Assembly: GCA_026129405.1 (NCBI GenBank)
Contig: JAHCID010000002.1
Coordinates: forward strand, 1-64,000
DNA length: 64,000 nucleotides
Reading direction: 5' to 3'
From: a bacterium
Lineage (GTDB): Bacteria; Desulfobacterota; Binatia; DP-6
The position numbers were made by a program, and so were the translations under genes. Below the pieces are notes generated by a model. That model saw only the letters and a list, made by a program, of their open reading frames with translations. It had not been told where the DNA came from and did no database searches. Of this stretch, positions 52,560 through 60,383 are shown one piece after another; the stretch's first letter is position 1; every line of letters begins with the position of its first letter.

Positions 52560-53489
52560 CTAGGCTGCGAGCTGCCCGAGCACGCGCTCGAGGTCGTCGG
52601 CGCCGTAACGCGTCCGCAGCAGCGCGATGGCTTCGGCGAGTACGGGGCCGAGGTCCGGATCCTGCGTGTCGAGCAGGGTGCCCCGCAGGAGATCGAGATG
52701 GCGCTCCTCGATGTCGATCCCGTTCGCGCGCGCGTAGATCACGATGGCGAGCCGTACCGACTGGTTCCCGGGGTCGATCAGCGCGGAGATGGTCTCGGCG
52801 ATCGTCCTGAGGGTGGTCATGGCGTAGAGGGCTCGCATGGTGTGAACGAGGAGACCCGGCGGGTGGTCCAGCCGCCCGTCGCGGAGATCGCCGAGCAGCG
52901 TCGGCACGGCGGGCAGGAGGAGGCCGAGGTCCCGTCTCACCGCGAGGCGGAGCACCCGGGGGAGCTTCCACAGATCGGGAACGTCGCGCAGCAGCGCCAG
53001 GGGAATCTTCGGGACGGTGTCGACGACGATGGCCGTGGTTTCGCCCAGGTCGCCGAAGAACTCCCCGCTGGTCAGGAGACGGACGATACGCGGCACTTCC
53101 TCGGGGCGGATCGGGATCCCGGCGCGCTCCGCTCCCGCCGACAGCAGCCGTCCGAGCAGCTCGGCGTCGACGCCCTGGCGATCGATCCCGGTGCGCTCGA
53201 CCAGGATCGCGCGTAGGATCTCCTCGATGCGCTCCGGGTCGAGGCCCACCGCCCGCACCCGCGGGTGCTGCGCCGCGCCCTCGGCGAGCGTGCGTAGGAA
53301 GACCGACCCGTCCCCCTCCCCGGCGCCGGCAGGCCTCGTGCCGAGCGCGGCCAGCGAGAGCGCGCCGGGGGAGCTCGTCGCGCGCAGCAAGCCGACGAGC
53401 CGCTGCACCTGCCGCGGCTCGAGCTGCCCCGCCAACGCGCCCTCCACGTGACGTGCAGCGTTCGTCCATGCGTCTTCGAACTCGTTCAT
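52560..53489 (-). CDS. Helical protein of unknown family
   Basis: 309 aa from the ATG at 53489, which has an excellent GAGGAGGAG RBS. It is rich in Leu, Arg and Asp with long amphipathic helices (RRDLGLLLPAVPTLLGDL, LLVHTMRALYAMTTLRTI) and has no Cys. No motif or signal peptide is recognised. Its stop is 13 bp before the lipase start on the same strand, so it may be a partner, for example a foldase or a lipid-droplet-associated protein. That role is inference. Confidence 0.75.
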   Translation of the reverse strand: MNEFEDAWTNAARHVEGALAGQLEPRQVQRLVGLLRATSSPGALSLAALGTRPAGAGEGDGSVFLRTLAEGAAQHPRVRAVGLDPERIEEILRAILVERTGIDRQGVDAELLGRLLSAGAERAGIPIRPEEVPRIVRLLTSGEFFGDLGETTAIVVDTVPKIPLALLRDVPDLWKLPRVLRLAVRRDLGLLLPAVPTLLGDLRDGRLDHPPGLLVHTMRALYAMTTLRTIAETISALIDPGNQSVRLAIVIYARANGIDIEERHLDLLRGTLLDTQDPDLGPVLAEAIALLRTRYGADDLERVLGQLAA

Positions 53490-53769
53490 CGCGGCTCCTC
53501 CTCGCGTGGGGCGGTCCGGCTCCGTGCCCGGTCGCCGCCGGGGGCCAGCAAGATGCATGCTGAGCGCCGCACGCCCGCGGCTCGTGCGGCCGCGCGCGGG
53601 GTGCGTCGCATTCGGGAGACGCGATGTCCGCCCGACTGGACGCCGGCGCGTGGTTCGGCCACGGCACGTCGCGCGACGCGACATGGCCGCGAGATTGCTT
53701 CCAGGGTGTGGACCCCGTGCTGGTGCCGCGCGACGTCGCGGCGACGCCGGCGCGCGGCGGAAGCGCGGG

Positions 53770-55770
53770 TCAGCTCCCCACCGCCGGCCGCACGTCCGCC
53801 GGTCGTCGCACGCGATTGTAGACCGCTTTGTACCGCTCCCAGAACCCGCGGTGCTTCTTCTTGTTCTTGAGGTCGTTGAACGGGTAGCGCGCGCCCGGAA
53901 GCTGCCGCAGGGCGTAGGTCAGCACGAAGTCGAGCGGGAAGATCAGCAGCGTCGTCACGGGGTTCAGCAGCATCGGGAGGTACAGCAGGAAGGACAGGAG
54001 CTTCGTGCGGAAGAAGGGGCAGCTGTTGGTGACCGGGATCATCGCCCAGTAGCCGAAGAGCATCTGGCCGACGACGGCCGCCGCCAGCACCCAGCCGCCG
54101 ATCCAGCCGTGGAGGAACAGCGAGGTGAAGACCGCGAGCGTCAGCAGCTGATAGCCCAGGTAGGTGACGCCCAGCTGCCAGACCAGCTTGAAGCCGTCGT
54201 GCTGTGTGAAGACGTGGTCGACGAAGTCGGCGCACCCGTCGATCGCATAGCGGCCGGTCTGCCGGAACTTGTCCGGGTTGTTCGGGTAGCTGAGATACTT
54301 CGCGACGTCGCGGAGGCTTCGGCAGTCGGCGAGGCGCAGCTCGATGCCGAGCTCCCGCGCGACCTCGTCGGTGTAGAAGCCGTAGTAGGTGAGGTGATCG
54401 CGCGGACCCGGCGCGGTGGTGACGAAGTACTTCCGGTCGTAGCGCGCGATCTTCTCGTCGAGGCGTGCGGCCATGTCGGCGCGGAACGGGTCGTCGGTGA
54501 TCAGCCGGTGGATGAGCAGCGACTGCATCTCGGTGATGCTGGAGAGGCCGCCCGTGAGCGGCCGCGTGTAGCCGAGCAGGTAGACGTTCTCGAGGACGCG
54601 CGGGATCACGCCGAGATGGTTCTCGCGGTACACGTACTCGTAGTCGACGACCCGTCCGTCCCGCTCGTGGGTGATCCGCGGAAGCCGCGGCACCTCGGCG
54701 TCGCCTTTGATCAGGTGGTCGTAGTGGACGATCGTCCCGTCGCATTCGATGGTCTTGCGCGTCTCGTCGACCGTGGTGTCGTCCTTGCTCCAGAGCTTCA
54801 CCAGGCCCTCGGACACGAAGAAGGGGAGGTCGTTCAGCAGGAAGCCCTGCGTGATCCGCTCGGGCAGCTCCTCGGCGAACTTCCGCGCATACGTGTCGAT
54901 CGGCCAGTACTTGATCGCGATGATGCCGTTCGGGACGTGGGCCTTCGGCGGTCGGTCGGCCCGGATCACGCGCCGCGTGTCCGCGAAGGGCACGTGGAAG
55001 TTCTCCGGGGTGAAGAGGCGTCCCAGCACGTGCTGGACCCCCCGCACGAGGGCCATGATCGCGGCGACCGGCTTGAAGTTCGGGACGACCTTGTACATCG
55101 GCACGAAGTTGAAGTTGATCACCGCGCCGTAGAGGCGGGGGAAGCTCCGTGCCATCTGATGCGCCTCGAGCTGGTCGAGGCTGTAGGTCTGCTCCCCCAT
55201 GAAGAGCAGCTTGTCGAGGGCCAGGAAGCCGTTCTGGAGGCAGATGATCGTGTTGTCGCCCGTCACCAGCTTCGAGATCATGAGGTTGGCGGAGTCTCCG
55301 ATCGTGTCGAAGACGACGGTCTGGTCGCGGATGCTGCAGTCGAACGTGGTGAGCGACTCGACCACGCGGCGACGATACGCGGTCGAGATCACGACGTGCT
55401 TGGCTTCGAAGCGCTCGCCGCTCGCCGTGTGGACGATGCTGCGGCCGCGCGTGTTCTCGATCAGCGTGACCCGGTCGGCGACGATGCGATCCTGGTACTG
55501 GCGATAGTACCGGAGATGCATGTCGTAGAACTCGCGCGCGGTCGGATAGCGGTCCTCGCCGAAGCTCTCGACCAGGTCGAAGGTGTAGAAGCTCGTGTAG
55601 TACGAGCTGACGAGGTCGAAATCGAGCCCCGTCGAGCGGGTGAGCGACGCCCAGATCGAGCCGTCCTTCTCCGAGACGATCGTGTAGCGCACCCCGGAGC
55701 GGTCGAGCTCGCGCAGGAGCGGGATGGCGGAGAAACCGAATCCCACGAGGAGGACGTCCGTCTCCTTCAT
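53770..55770 (-). CDS. FMO-like flavoprotein with C-terminal membrane segments
   Basis: 666 aa. The N-terminal Rossmann motif is DVLLVGFGFSAIPLLREL, a variant of GxGxxG with GFGFSA; IWASLTRSTGLDF, VVISTAYRR and LGYTRPLTGGLSS follow. This resembles flavin-containing or Baeyer-Villiger monooxygenases, although the NADPH site is weak. Residues about 560-635 hold three or four hydrophobic segments (LAVFTSLFLHGWIGGWVLAA, LLLYLPMLLNPV-like), which are unusual and would anchor it in the membrane. It is followed by the lipase-side genes. Confidence 0.75.
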   Translation of the reverse strand: MKETDVLLVGFGFSAIPLLRELDRSGVRYTIVSEKDGSIWASLTRSTGLDFDLVSSYYTSFYTFDLVESFGEDRYPTAREFYDMHLRYYRQYQDRIVADRVTLIENTRGRSIVHTASGERFEAKHVVISTAYRRRVVESLTTFDCSIRDQTVVFDTIGDSANLMISKLVTGDNTIICLQNGFLALDKLLFMGEQTYSLDQLEAHQMARSFPRLYGAVINFNFVPMYKVVPNFKPVAAIMALVRGVQHVLGRLFTPENFHVPFADTRRVIRADRPPKAHVPNGIIAIKYWPIDTYARKFAEELPERITQGFLLNDLPFFVSEGLVKLWSKDDTTVDETRKTIECDGTIVHYDHLIKGDAEVPRLPRITHERDGRVVDYEYVYRENHLGVIPRVLENVYLLGYTRPLTGGLSSITEMQSLLIHRLITDDPFRADMAARLDEKIARYDRKYFVTTAPGPRDHLTYYGFYTDEVARELGIELRLADCRSLRDVAKYLSYPNNPDKFRQTGRYAIDGCADFVDHVFTQHDGFKLVWQLGVTYLGYQLLTLAVFTSLFLHGWIGGWVLAAAVVGQMLFGYWAMIPVTNSCPFFRTKLLSFLLYLPMLLNPVTTLLIFPLDFVLTYALRQLPGARYPFNDLKNKKKHRGFWERYKAVYNRVRRPADVRPAVGS

Positions 55771-55841
55771 CGATCACCCTCCGAGCTCGAGGCGGGAACG
55801 AGCCGGTCGATATCCACCCGCGAACGCGGTCACGGTTGCCG

Positions 55842-56828
55842 TCACTCCCGCAGGGCCGGCATCACCTCGCGTGCGAACCGGCGCACGGCGGCCTCGTCCG
55901 CCATCTGGAAGACGAGCTCGCGCAGGTTCCACGCGTCCCGGCGACGCCGGAGCTCCGCCACCAGCTCGTCGGGGGTGCCGACGAGCGACAGGGGCGCGCG
56001 GGCCGCCGCCTCCGGGGAGACGCCCAGCCCTGCGGCCAGGCTTTCGCGCATCGTGCGTGACGCCGCCGGCGTGTCGGCGAGGAGCATGGTGAAGGCGAAG
56101 TTGCTGATCTCGATCGCCTGCGGATCGCGGCCGTTGCGCGCCGCCTCGGCCCGCACGAAGTCGATCGCGGCGTGGGTGGCGTCGTCGTCGAGGGCGGCCA
56201 CGCTCGCCATCGAGATGTGGCCGCGGTGACCGACCGCGGGGACGACGTTCAGCACGTCGGCGTGGCGCGCGGCGATGCGCAGCAGCCCCTTGCCGCCGCC
56301 GCCGAGAACGATCCGCGGGTGCGGCTTCTGGACCGTCTTCGGGACGAGGTCGGCCCCCTCGAAGTGGAAGAACTCGCCGTGGTGCGTGAAGGGCTCGTCC
56401 TGCCAGAGCCCGCGGATGCAGGTGAGCGACTCGTCGAGCATGCGCAGCCGCTCGCCGATCGGGGGGAACGGGATGCCGGTCATGCGGAACTCGGTCTCCG
56501 TCCAGCCCGATCCGAGGCCGGCGAGCGCTCGGCCGCCGGAGACGTGGTCGAGCGTGGCGAGGCTTTGGGCCGTCACCGCCGGGTGGCGGAGCAGGTTGCA
56601 GAGCACGAGGTGCCCGATGCGCACCCGGCGCGTGGCCCCGGCGGCGATGACCGCCAGCGCCATCGCGTCGAACGCTGGGCCCGGCACCCGCTGGCGCTCC
56701 GGCCCCTCGTAGACGAGGTGGTCCGGGAAGTAGACGACGTCGTACCCGAGCTCCTCGACGAGCTGGGCCTGATCGCGGAGCCGCGCGACGTCGTCGAGGC
56801 CGATACCGAGCTGGATGCCGAATCGCAT
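55842..56828 (-). CDS. LLM-class (F420/FMN-dependent) oxidoreductase
   Basis: 328 aa from the ATG at 56828 (a TTG at 56834 adds two residues). FGIQLGIGLDDVARLRDQ, VVYFPDHLVYEG, DHVSGGRALAGLGSGW and GEFFHFEGADLVPK are the conserved TIM-barrel pieces. It parallels the protein at 34560 and could also use F420. It is 57 bp downstream of msrA and same-strand, so it may be part of an oxidative-stress operon, but this is only spacing. Confidence 0.87.
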   Translation of the reverse strand: MRFGIQLGIGLDDVARLRDQAQLVEELGYDVVYFPDHLVYEGPERQRVPGPAFDAMALAVIAAGATRRVRIGHLVLCNLLRHPAVTAQSLATLDHVSGGRALAGLGSGWTETEFRMTGIPFPPIGERLRMLDESLTCIRGLWQDEPFTHHGEFFHFEGADLVPKTVQKPHPRIVLGGGGKGLLRIAARHADVLNVVPAVGHRGHISMASVAALDDDATHAAIDFVRAEAARNGRDPQAIEISNFAFTMLLADTPAASRTMRESLAAGLGVSPEAAARAPLSLVGTPDELVAELRRRRDAWNLRELVFQMADEAAVRRFAREVMPALRE

Positions 56829-56885
56829 GCGCAACCCCTAGCATGCCCGATCGGCTCCCGCCGCGTCGCCGACGCACCGCCGCCG

Positions 56886-57404
56886 TCAGGCCGTGCGTGC
56901 GCTCGCGCGCCGCGGGAGCTTCCAGCCCGGTCGCGGAAAGTGACACGTATACCCGCCCGGAAGGCGCAGCAGGTAGTCCTGATGCTCCGGCTCCGCCTCC
57001 CAGAACGGACCGGCCGGACGCACTTCGGTGACGACGGGCCCCGGCCAGAGGCCGGAGGCGTTCACGTCGGCGATCGTATCCTCGGCGACGCGGCGCTGCT
57101 CGTCGGAGGTGTAGTAGATGCCGGAGCGATACGACGTCCCGACGTCGTTGCCCTGCCGATTCACGGTGGTCGGATCGTGGACCTGGAAGAAGAACTCGAG
57201 CAGATCGCGATACGACAGGATCGCCGGATCGAAGACCACTTCGATCGCTTCGGCGTGCGAGCCGTGATGGCGGTACGTCGCGTTCGGAACGTCGCCGCCG
57301 CTGTAGCCGACGCGCGTGGTCACCACGCCCGGCAGCTTCCGGAAGAGGTCCTGCATCCCCCAGAAGCACCCACCCGCGAGGATCGCCGTCTCGGTCGTCG
57401 CCAT
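56886..57404 (-). CDS. msrA: Peptide-methionine (S)-S-oxide reductase
   Basis: 172 aa from the ATG at 57404 with GGAGGG before it. The catalytic GCFWG motif opens the domain ([13 protein letters not shown]), followed by [20 protein letters not shown] and the family's conserved [20 protein letters not shown]. It repairs Met-S-sulfoxide in proteins. It follows msrB by 32 bp on the same strand, so both stereoisomers are covered by one unit. Confidence 0.96.
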   Translation of the reverse strand: MATTETAILAGGCFWGMQDLFRKLPGVVTTRVGYSGGDVPNATYRHHGSHAEAIEVVFDPAILSYRDLLEFFFQVHDPTTVNRQGNDVGTSYRSGIYYTSDEQRRVAEDTIADVNASGLWPGPVVTEVRPAGPFWEAEPEHQDYLLRLPGGYTCHFPRPGWKLPRRASARTA

Positions 57405-57436
57405 CTCAGCCCTCCTGCGGGACGGTCGCGATGCCG

Positions 57437-57922
57437 TCACCGGCGCCATGCCGCGCCCTCCGGGACGCCGCGGCCCAGCGCGTCGGGCAACGGCTCGCCG
57501 GCGGGCGTGAATCCCAGCGACACCGAGTTGATGCAGTAGCGCAGGCCCGTGGGCGGCGGGCCGTCCGGGAACACGTGTCCCTGGTGGCTTCCGCAGCGCG
57601 CGCAGAGGAGCTCCGTGCGCACCATGCCGTGACTCGTGTCGCGCGTCTCTCGCGTGTGCGCCCGGTCGAACGGCGCCGTGAAGCTCGGCCAGCCGGTGCC
57701 GCTCTCGAACTTCTCCCCGCTGAGGAACAGGGGCAGGCCGCAGAGCCGGCAGGTGAAGACGCCCGGGCGCTTCTCGTTCAGGAACGCGCCGCAGAACGGC
57801 GCTTCCGTGCCCTGACCGAGCAGCACGTTCGCTTCATCGGTCGTCAGGTCCCCCTCCAGAAGCTTGCGCTGCTCCGGAGGCGGAGGGGTCAGGTCGAATC
57901 CCGAGTCGGAACGTTCGGCCAT
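57437..57922 (-). CDS. msrB: Peptide-methionine (R)-S-oxide reductase
   Basis: 161 aa from the ATG at 57922. Two Cys-x-x-Cys zinc motifs are present (CRLCGLPLF and [12 protein letters not shown]) and the active Cys is in [19 protein letters not shown] is also conserved. It repairs the R epimer of methionine sulfoxide and belongs with msrA. Upstream lies a long perfect inverted repeat (57962-58008) that may end the previous transcript or control this operon. Confidence 0.96.
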   Translation of the reverse strand: MAERSDSGFDLTPPPPEQRKLLEGDLTTDEANVLLGQGTEAPFCGAFLNEKRPGVFTCRLCGLPLFLSGEKFESGTGWPSFTAPFDRAHTRETRDTSHGMVRTELLCARCGSHQGHVFPDGPPPTGLRYCINSVSLGFTPAGEPLPDALGRGVPEGAAWRR

Positions 57923-57961
57923 GCGTGCATCTCGCGGTCGTGAGCTTCGGCTCGGCGGTGG

Positions 57962-58008
57962 CATGACCACGACGAGCATCTTCGTCATCGCTGCTCGTCG
58001 TGGTCATG
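57962..58008. promoter_or_regulatory. Perfect 17-bp inverted repeat upstream of msrB
   Basis: CATGACCACGACGAGCA (57962-57978) and TGCTCGTCGTGGTCATG (57992-58008) are exact reverse complements with a 13-base spacer. The site sits 39 bp upstream of the msrB start and 34 bp after the stop of the preceding gene. No T-tract follows in either direction. It could be a large hairpin terminator, an operator, or the remains of a palindromic element. Confidence 0.65.
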
Positions 58009-58042
58009 TCCATCGTCGGAGGCGCGGGGCGCTCCCGCTCGG

Positions 58043-60124
58043 TCATCTACACTTGATCGTCTTGCCCCCGCCCGTGACGGCGCAGCTCGGCTTCGCGGGC
58101 GGGGTGTTGGGGAAGGCCGCCTCGCCGCACCGGCCCGTCTCCGCAACCGGTGGGTCGAGGACGATGGTCGGCACCAATGGGAGGGCGGTCGGATCGACGG
58201 CGTAGCCGCCGTTCTTGCCCACCACCTTCACCTTGAGCGTTCCCGGCTTGGCCGGGTCGCGCTTGATCTGCACGGTGATGATCCCGTCGACTGCCGGCAC
58301 GACCGTGCCGGCGTTCTTGTAGGTCCACACCGTCGCGCGCGCGTTGACCTTCCAGCCGGCCTTGTCGGCCGGCACGTAGGCGCCTCCCGGGATGGTCACG
58401 TCCACCGGCAGCGCGCCGGTCGCGTCCACGATCAGGAACCGCACGCCGTCGGCGAGCGGATCGATGTCGGCGGTCCCGGGTACGGCGGCGAAGAAGCTCG
58501 TGAAGCTGAGCTTGTCGTCGCCGGCCGGCGGCAGGAGCTTGTCGAGGGTCAAGGCGGATTTCGATCCCACGGTGGGAACCAGATTGGTGCACGGATCGCA
58601 CGCGTCGCCCTGCGCGTCGCCGTCGCCGTCGGCCTGCGTGGGATTCGCGACGTCGACGCAGTTGTCGAGCGCGTCGCACACCGTGTCGCCGTCCGTGTCC
58701 GGTAGCCCCGTATCGGGCGGGCACGCCACGGCCGCCCCGGTGCAGTGCTCGGCGAGGTCGCAGTCGCCGGCGGCGGGCCGGCAGAGGGTGGTGGCGGGCG
58801 CGACGATGTCGTCGGGGCACTGCCCGGAGGAGCCGGTGCAGTGCTCGGCGAGGTCGCAGTCGCCGGCGGCGGGCCGGCAGAGGGTGGTGGCGGGCGCGAC
58901 GGCGTCGTCGGGGCACTGCCCGGAGGAGCCGGTGCAGTGCTCGGCGAGGTCGCAGTCGCCGGCGGCGGGCCGGCACGTCTCGCCCGCGAGGCGGTAGGAG
59001 CACGAGGCCGTGCAGCACGCGCTCGGATCGCCGTTCAGCGCGCCCTCGTCGCACTCCTCGTCGCCGACGACGAGCTCGTCGCCGCACGTGGGCTCGCATG
59101 CCGACGGCGTGCCCGTGCAGGACCAGCCGGCCTCGAGCGTGCAGGTGCTCGAGCAGCCGTCGCCGTCGAGCGTGCCGCCGTCGTCGCAGGCCTCGTCGCC
59201 GGCGACCACGCCGTCACCGCAGGTGGGGACGCTCGGGCAGTCGATGCGGAAGTCGCGGATGGCGTCGCTGGGGCCGGGGTTCGGGCAGAGGAACGGCGCG
59301 TAGCGCGCGTCGTCGTCGACGAAGACCTTCAGCCACACCACCGTGTACATGGCGTGGACCGGGTTCTCGGCGCCGTCGAAGGCGGTGTTCACGGGTTCGC
59401 GGTGGAGCGCGTTGCGAAGCTCGATGTAGGCCTTTTGGGTGGTCCCCGGGATGCTGTCGAAGAACGGGATGGCATAGGTGCCGACGGGCGCGGTGGTGTC
59501 GCCGTCGGAGCCGATGATCAGGGTGGGCGCGGTCACGCCGTTCCAGTTGGTCCAGTTGCTGTTGAAGGGCTGCATCGGGATGACCGCCCGCAGGCCGGAC
59601 GTGATCTTGGCGGCCTCGAGTGAGCCACCGCCGCCCATCGAGTGGCCGGCCACCGCGAGGCGGGCGGGGTCGAGCCGGGCGGTCACCGCACTGGACGTCA
59701 GCAGGTAGGTGCGGGCCGCGAGGATCTGCTGTCCGCGCGACACGGCGTTGTCGAGAGGACCGTTCGTGTTGATGAGGAAGACGACGAACCCGTGCGAGGC
59801 GATGCGCTCGCCCAACCAGGAGTAGTGCGAGCTGTTGGCGAGAAAGCCGGGCGCAAACACCACCGCGCCGTAGGTCCCCTCGCTGGTATCGAGCGGGTAG
59901 TAGATGACCCCGCCGCCGAAGCCGGCGACCGACGAGGGCACCGACACCGATGCCGTCGCGTAGGGGCCGGTCACGAGCAGGCTCCCCACGGTCGGGTCGG
60001 GCCCTTTGGCGTAGTCCGTGTCGGCGCCGGCGCACACCGGTGCGATCAGCGCCAGAACCGCGAGAAGCACCGTCGCGAGCCGACGGGCCCCGAACCGAAC
60101 GGACAGCTCCCTCTCGTTGCACAT
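58043..60124 (-). CDS. Secreted cutinase/PETase-like polyester hydrolase fused to Cys-rich repeats
   Basis: 693 aa from the ATG at 60124, with AAAGGGGGG before it. Signal peptide: residues 1-33. Residues about 41-305 match cutinase-type polyester hydrolases. The triad is S162 (AGHSMGGGGSLEAA), D209 (GSDGDTTAPVGTY) and H241 (RNALHREP); spacing is 47 and 32 residues, near known PETases (about 46 and 31). FGGGVIYYPLD, SWLGERIASHGFVVF and the final FLCPNPGPSD...DCP disulfide region are also typical. At the aromatic-clamp sites F94 and F187 replace the common Tyr and Trp. Residues about 310-520 are Cys-rich repeats; a C-terminal beta-domain follows. Substrate (polyester, cutin or lipid ester) is not proven. 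Confidence 0.87.
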   Translation of the reverse strand: MCNERELSVRFGARRLATVLLAVLALIAPVCAGADTDYAKGPDPTVGSLLVTGPYATASVSVPSSVAGFGGGVIYYPLDTSEGTYGAVVFAPGFLANSSHYSWLGERIASHGFVVFLINTNGPLDNAVSRGQQILAARTYLLTSSAVTARLDPARLAVAGHSMGGGGSLEAAKITSGLRAVIPMQPFNSNWTNWNGVTAPTLIIGSDGDTTAPVGTYAIPFFDSIPGTTQKAYIELRNALHREPVNTAFDGAENPVHAMYTVVWLKVFVDDDARYAPFLCPNPGPSDAIRDFRIDCPSVPTCGDGVVAGDEACDDGGTLDGDGCSSTCTLEAGWSCTGTPSACEPTCGDELVVGDEECDEGALNGDPSACCTASCSYRLAGETCRPAAGDCDLAEHCTGSSGQCPDDAVAPATTLCRPAAGDCDLAEHCTGSSGQCPDDIVAPATTLCRPAAGDCDLAEHCTGAAVACPPDTGLPDTDGDTVCDALDNCVDVANPTQADGDGDAQGDACDPCTNLVPTVGSKSALTLDKLLPPAGDDKLSFTSFFAAVPGTADIDPLADGVRFLIVDATGALPVDVTIPGGAYVPADKAGWKVNARATVWTYKNAGTVVPAVDGIITVQIKRDPAKPGTLKVKVVGKNGGYAVDPTALPLVPTIVLDPPVAETGRCGEAAFPNTPPAKPSCAVTGGGKTIKCR
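58741..58980. repeat. Three tandem 96-bp in-frame repeats (32 aa each)
   Basis: Within the PETase-like gene, the 96-bp unit starts at 58741, 58837 and 58933. Copies 1 and 2 differ at only two positions in 96 bases (Ile vs Ala codon), and the third keeps about half. Each encodes CRPAAGDCDLAEHCTGSSGQ plus 12 residues. High identity shows recent amplification of the Cys-rich stalk. Confidence 0.9.
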
Positions 60125-60141
60125 CGAAACGCCCCCCTTTT

Positions 60142-60165
60142 GTTGCTCGCGACGCAACTCGCGAG
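60142..60165. promoter_or_regulatory. Nested dyads upstream of the PETase-like gene
   Basis: CTCGCGA (60146-60152) and TCGCGAG (60159-60165) are exact reverse complements with a 6-base spacer. GTTGC (60142-60146) and GCAAC (60154-60158) form a second, overlapping dyad. They sit about 20-40 bp upstream of the ATG at 60124 on the minus strand, where a repressor or leader structure would act. An AT-rich AATTAAGTAAG follows at 60168-60178. Confidence 0.5.
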
Positions 60166-60383
60166 CCAATTAAGTAAGTCGACCTATTCCGTCTCCATCG
60201 AGGGGGCACCCGGTCGGTGTCAATGGCGGAATTCCCGTTGTCCACGCAGGACGAAGGATTGTCCGCCGAGAACGAGTGGGAGCGGTCTCGCGCGGGCCGA
60301 ACCCCGAGCCGGGAGGATGACCGGGGCGAGGCGGCCTGGTCGGAACGATTGCCGGCCGCGGGCGCTGCCGGCGTCCGCGTGCG

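Noticed and set aside
58741-58980. Mobile or CRISPR repeat
   Set aside because: The 96-bp units are in frame and encode a Cys-rich repeat inside the PETase-like gene.
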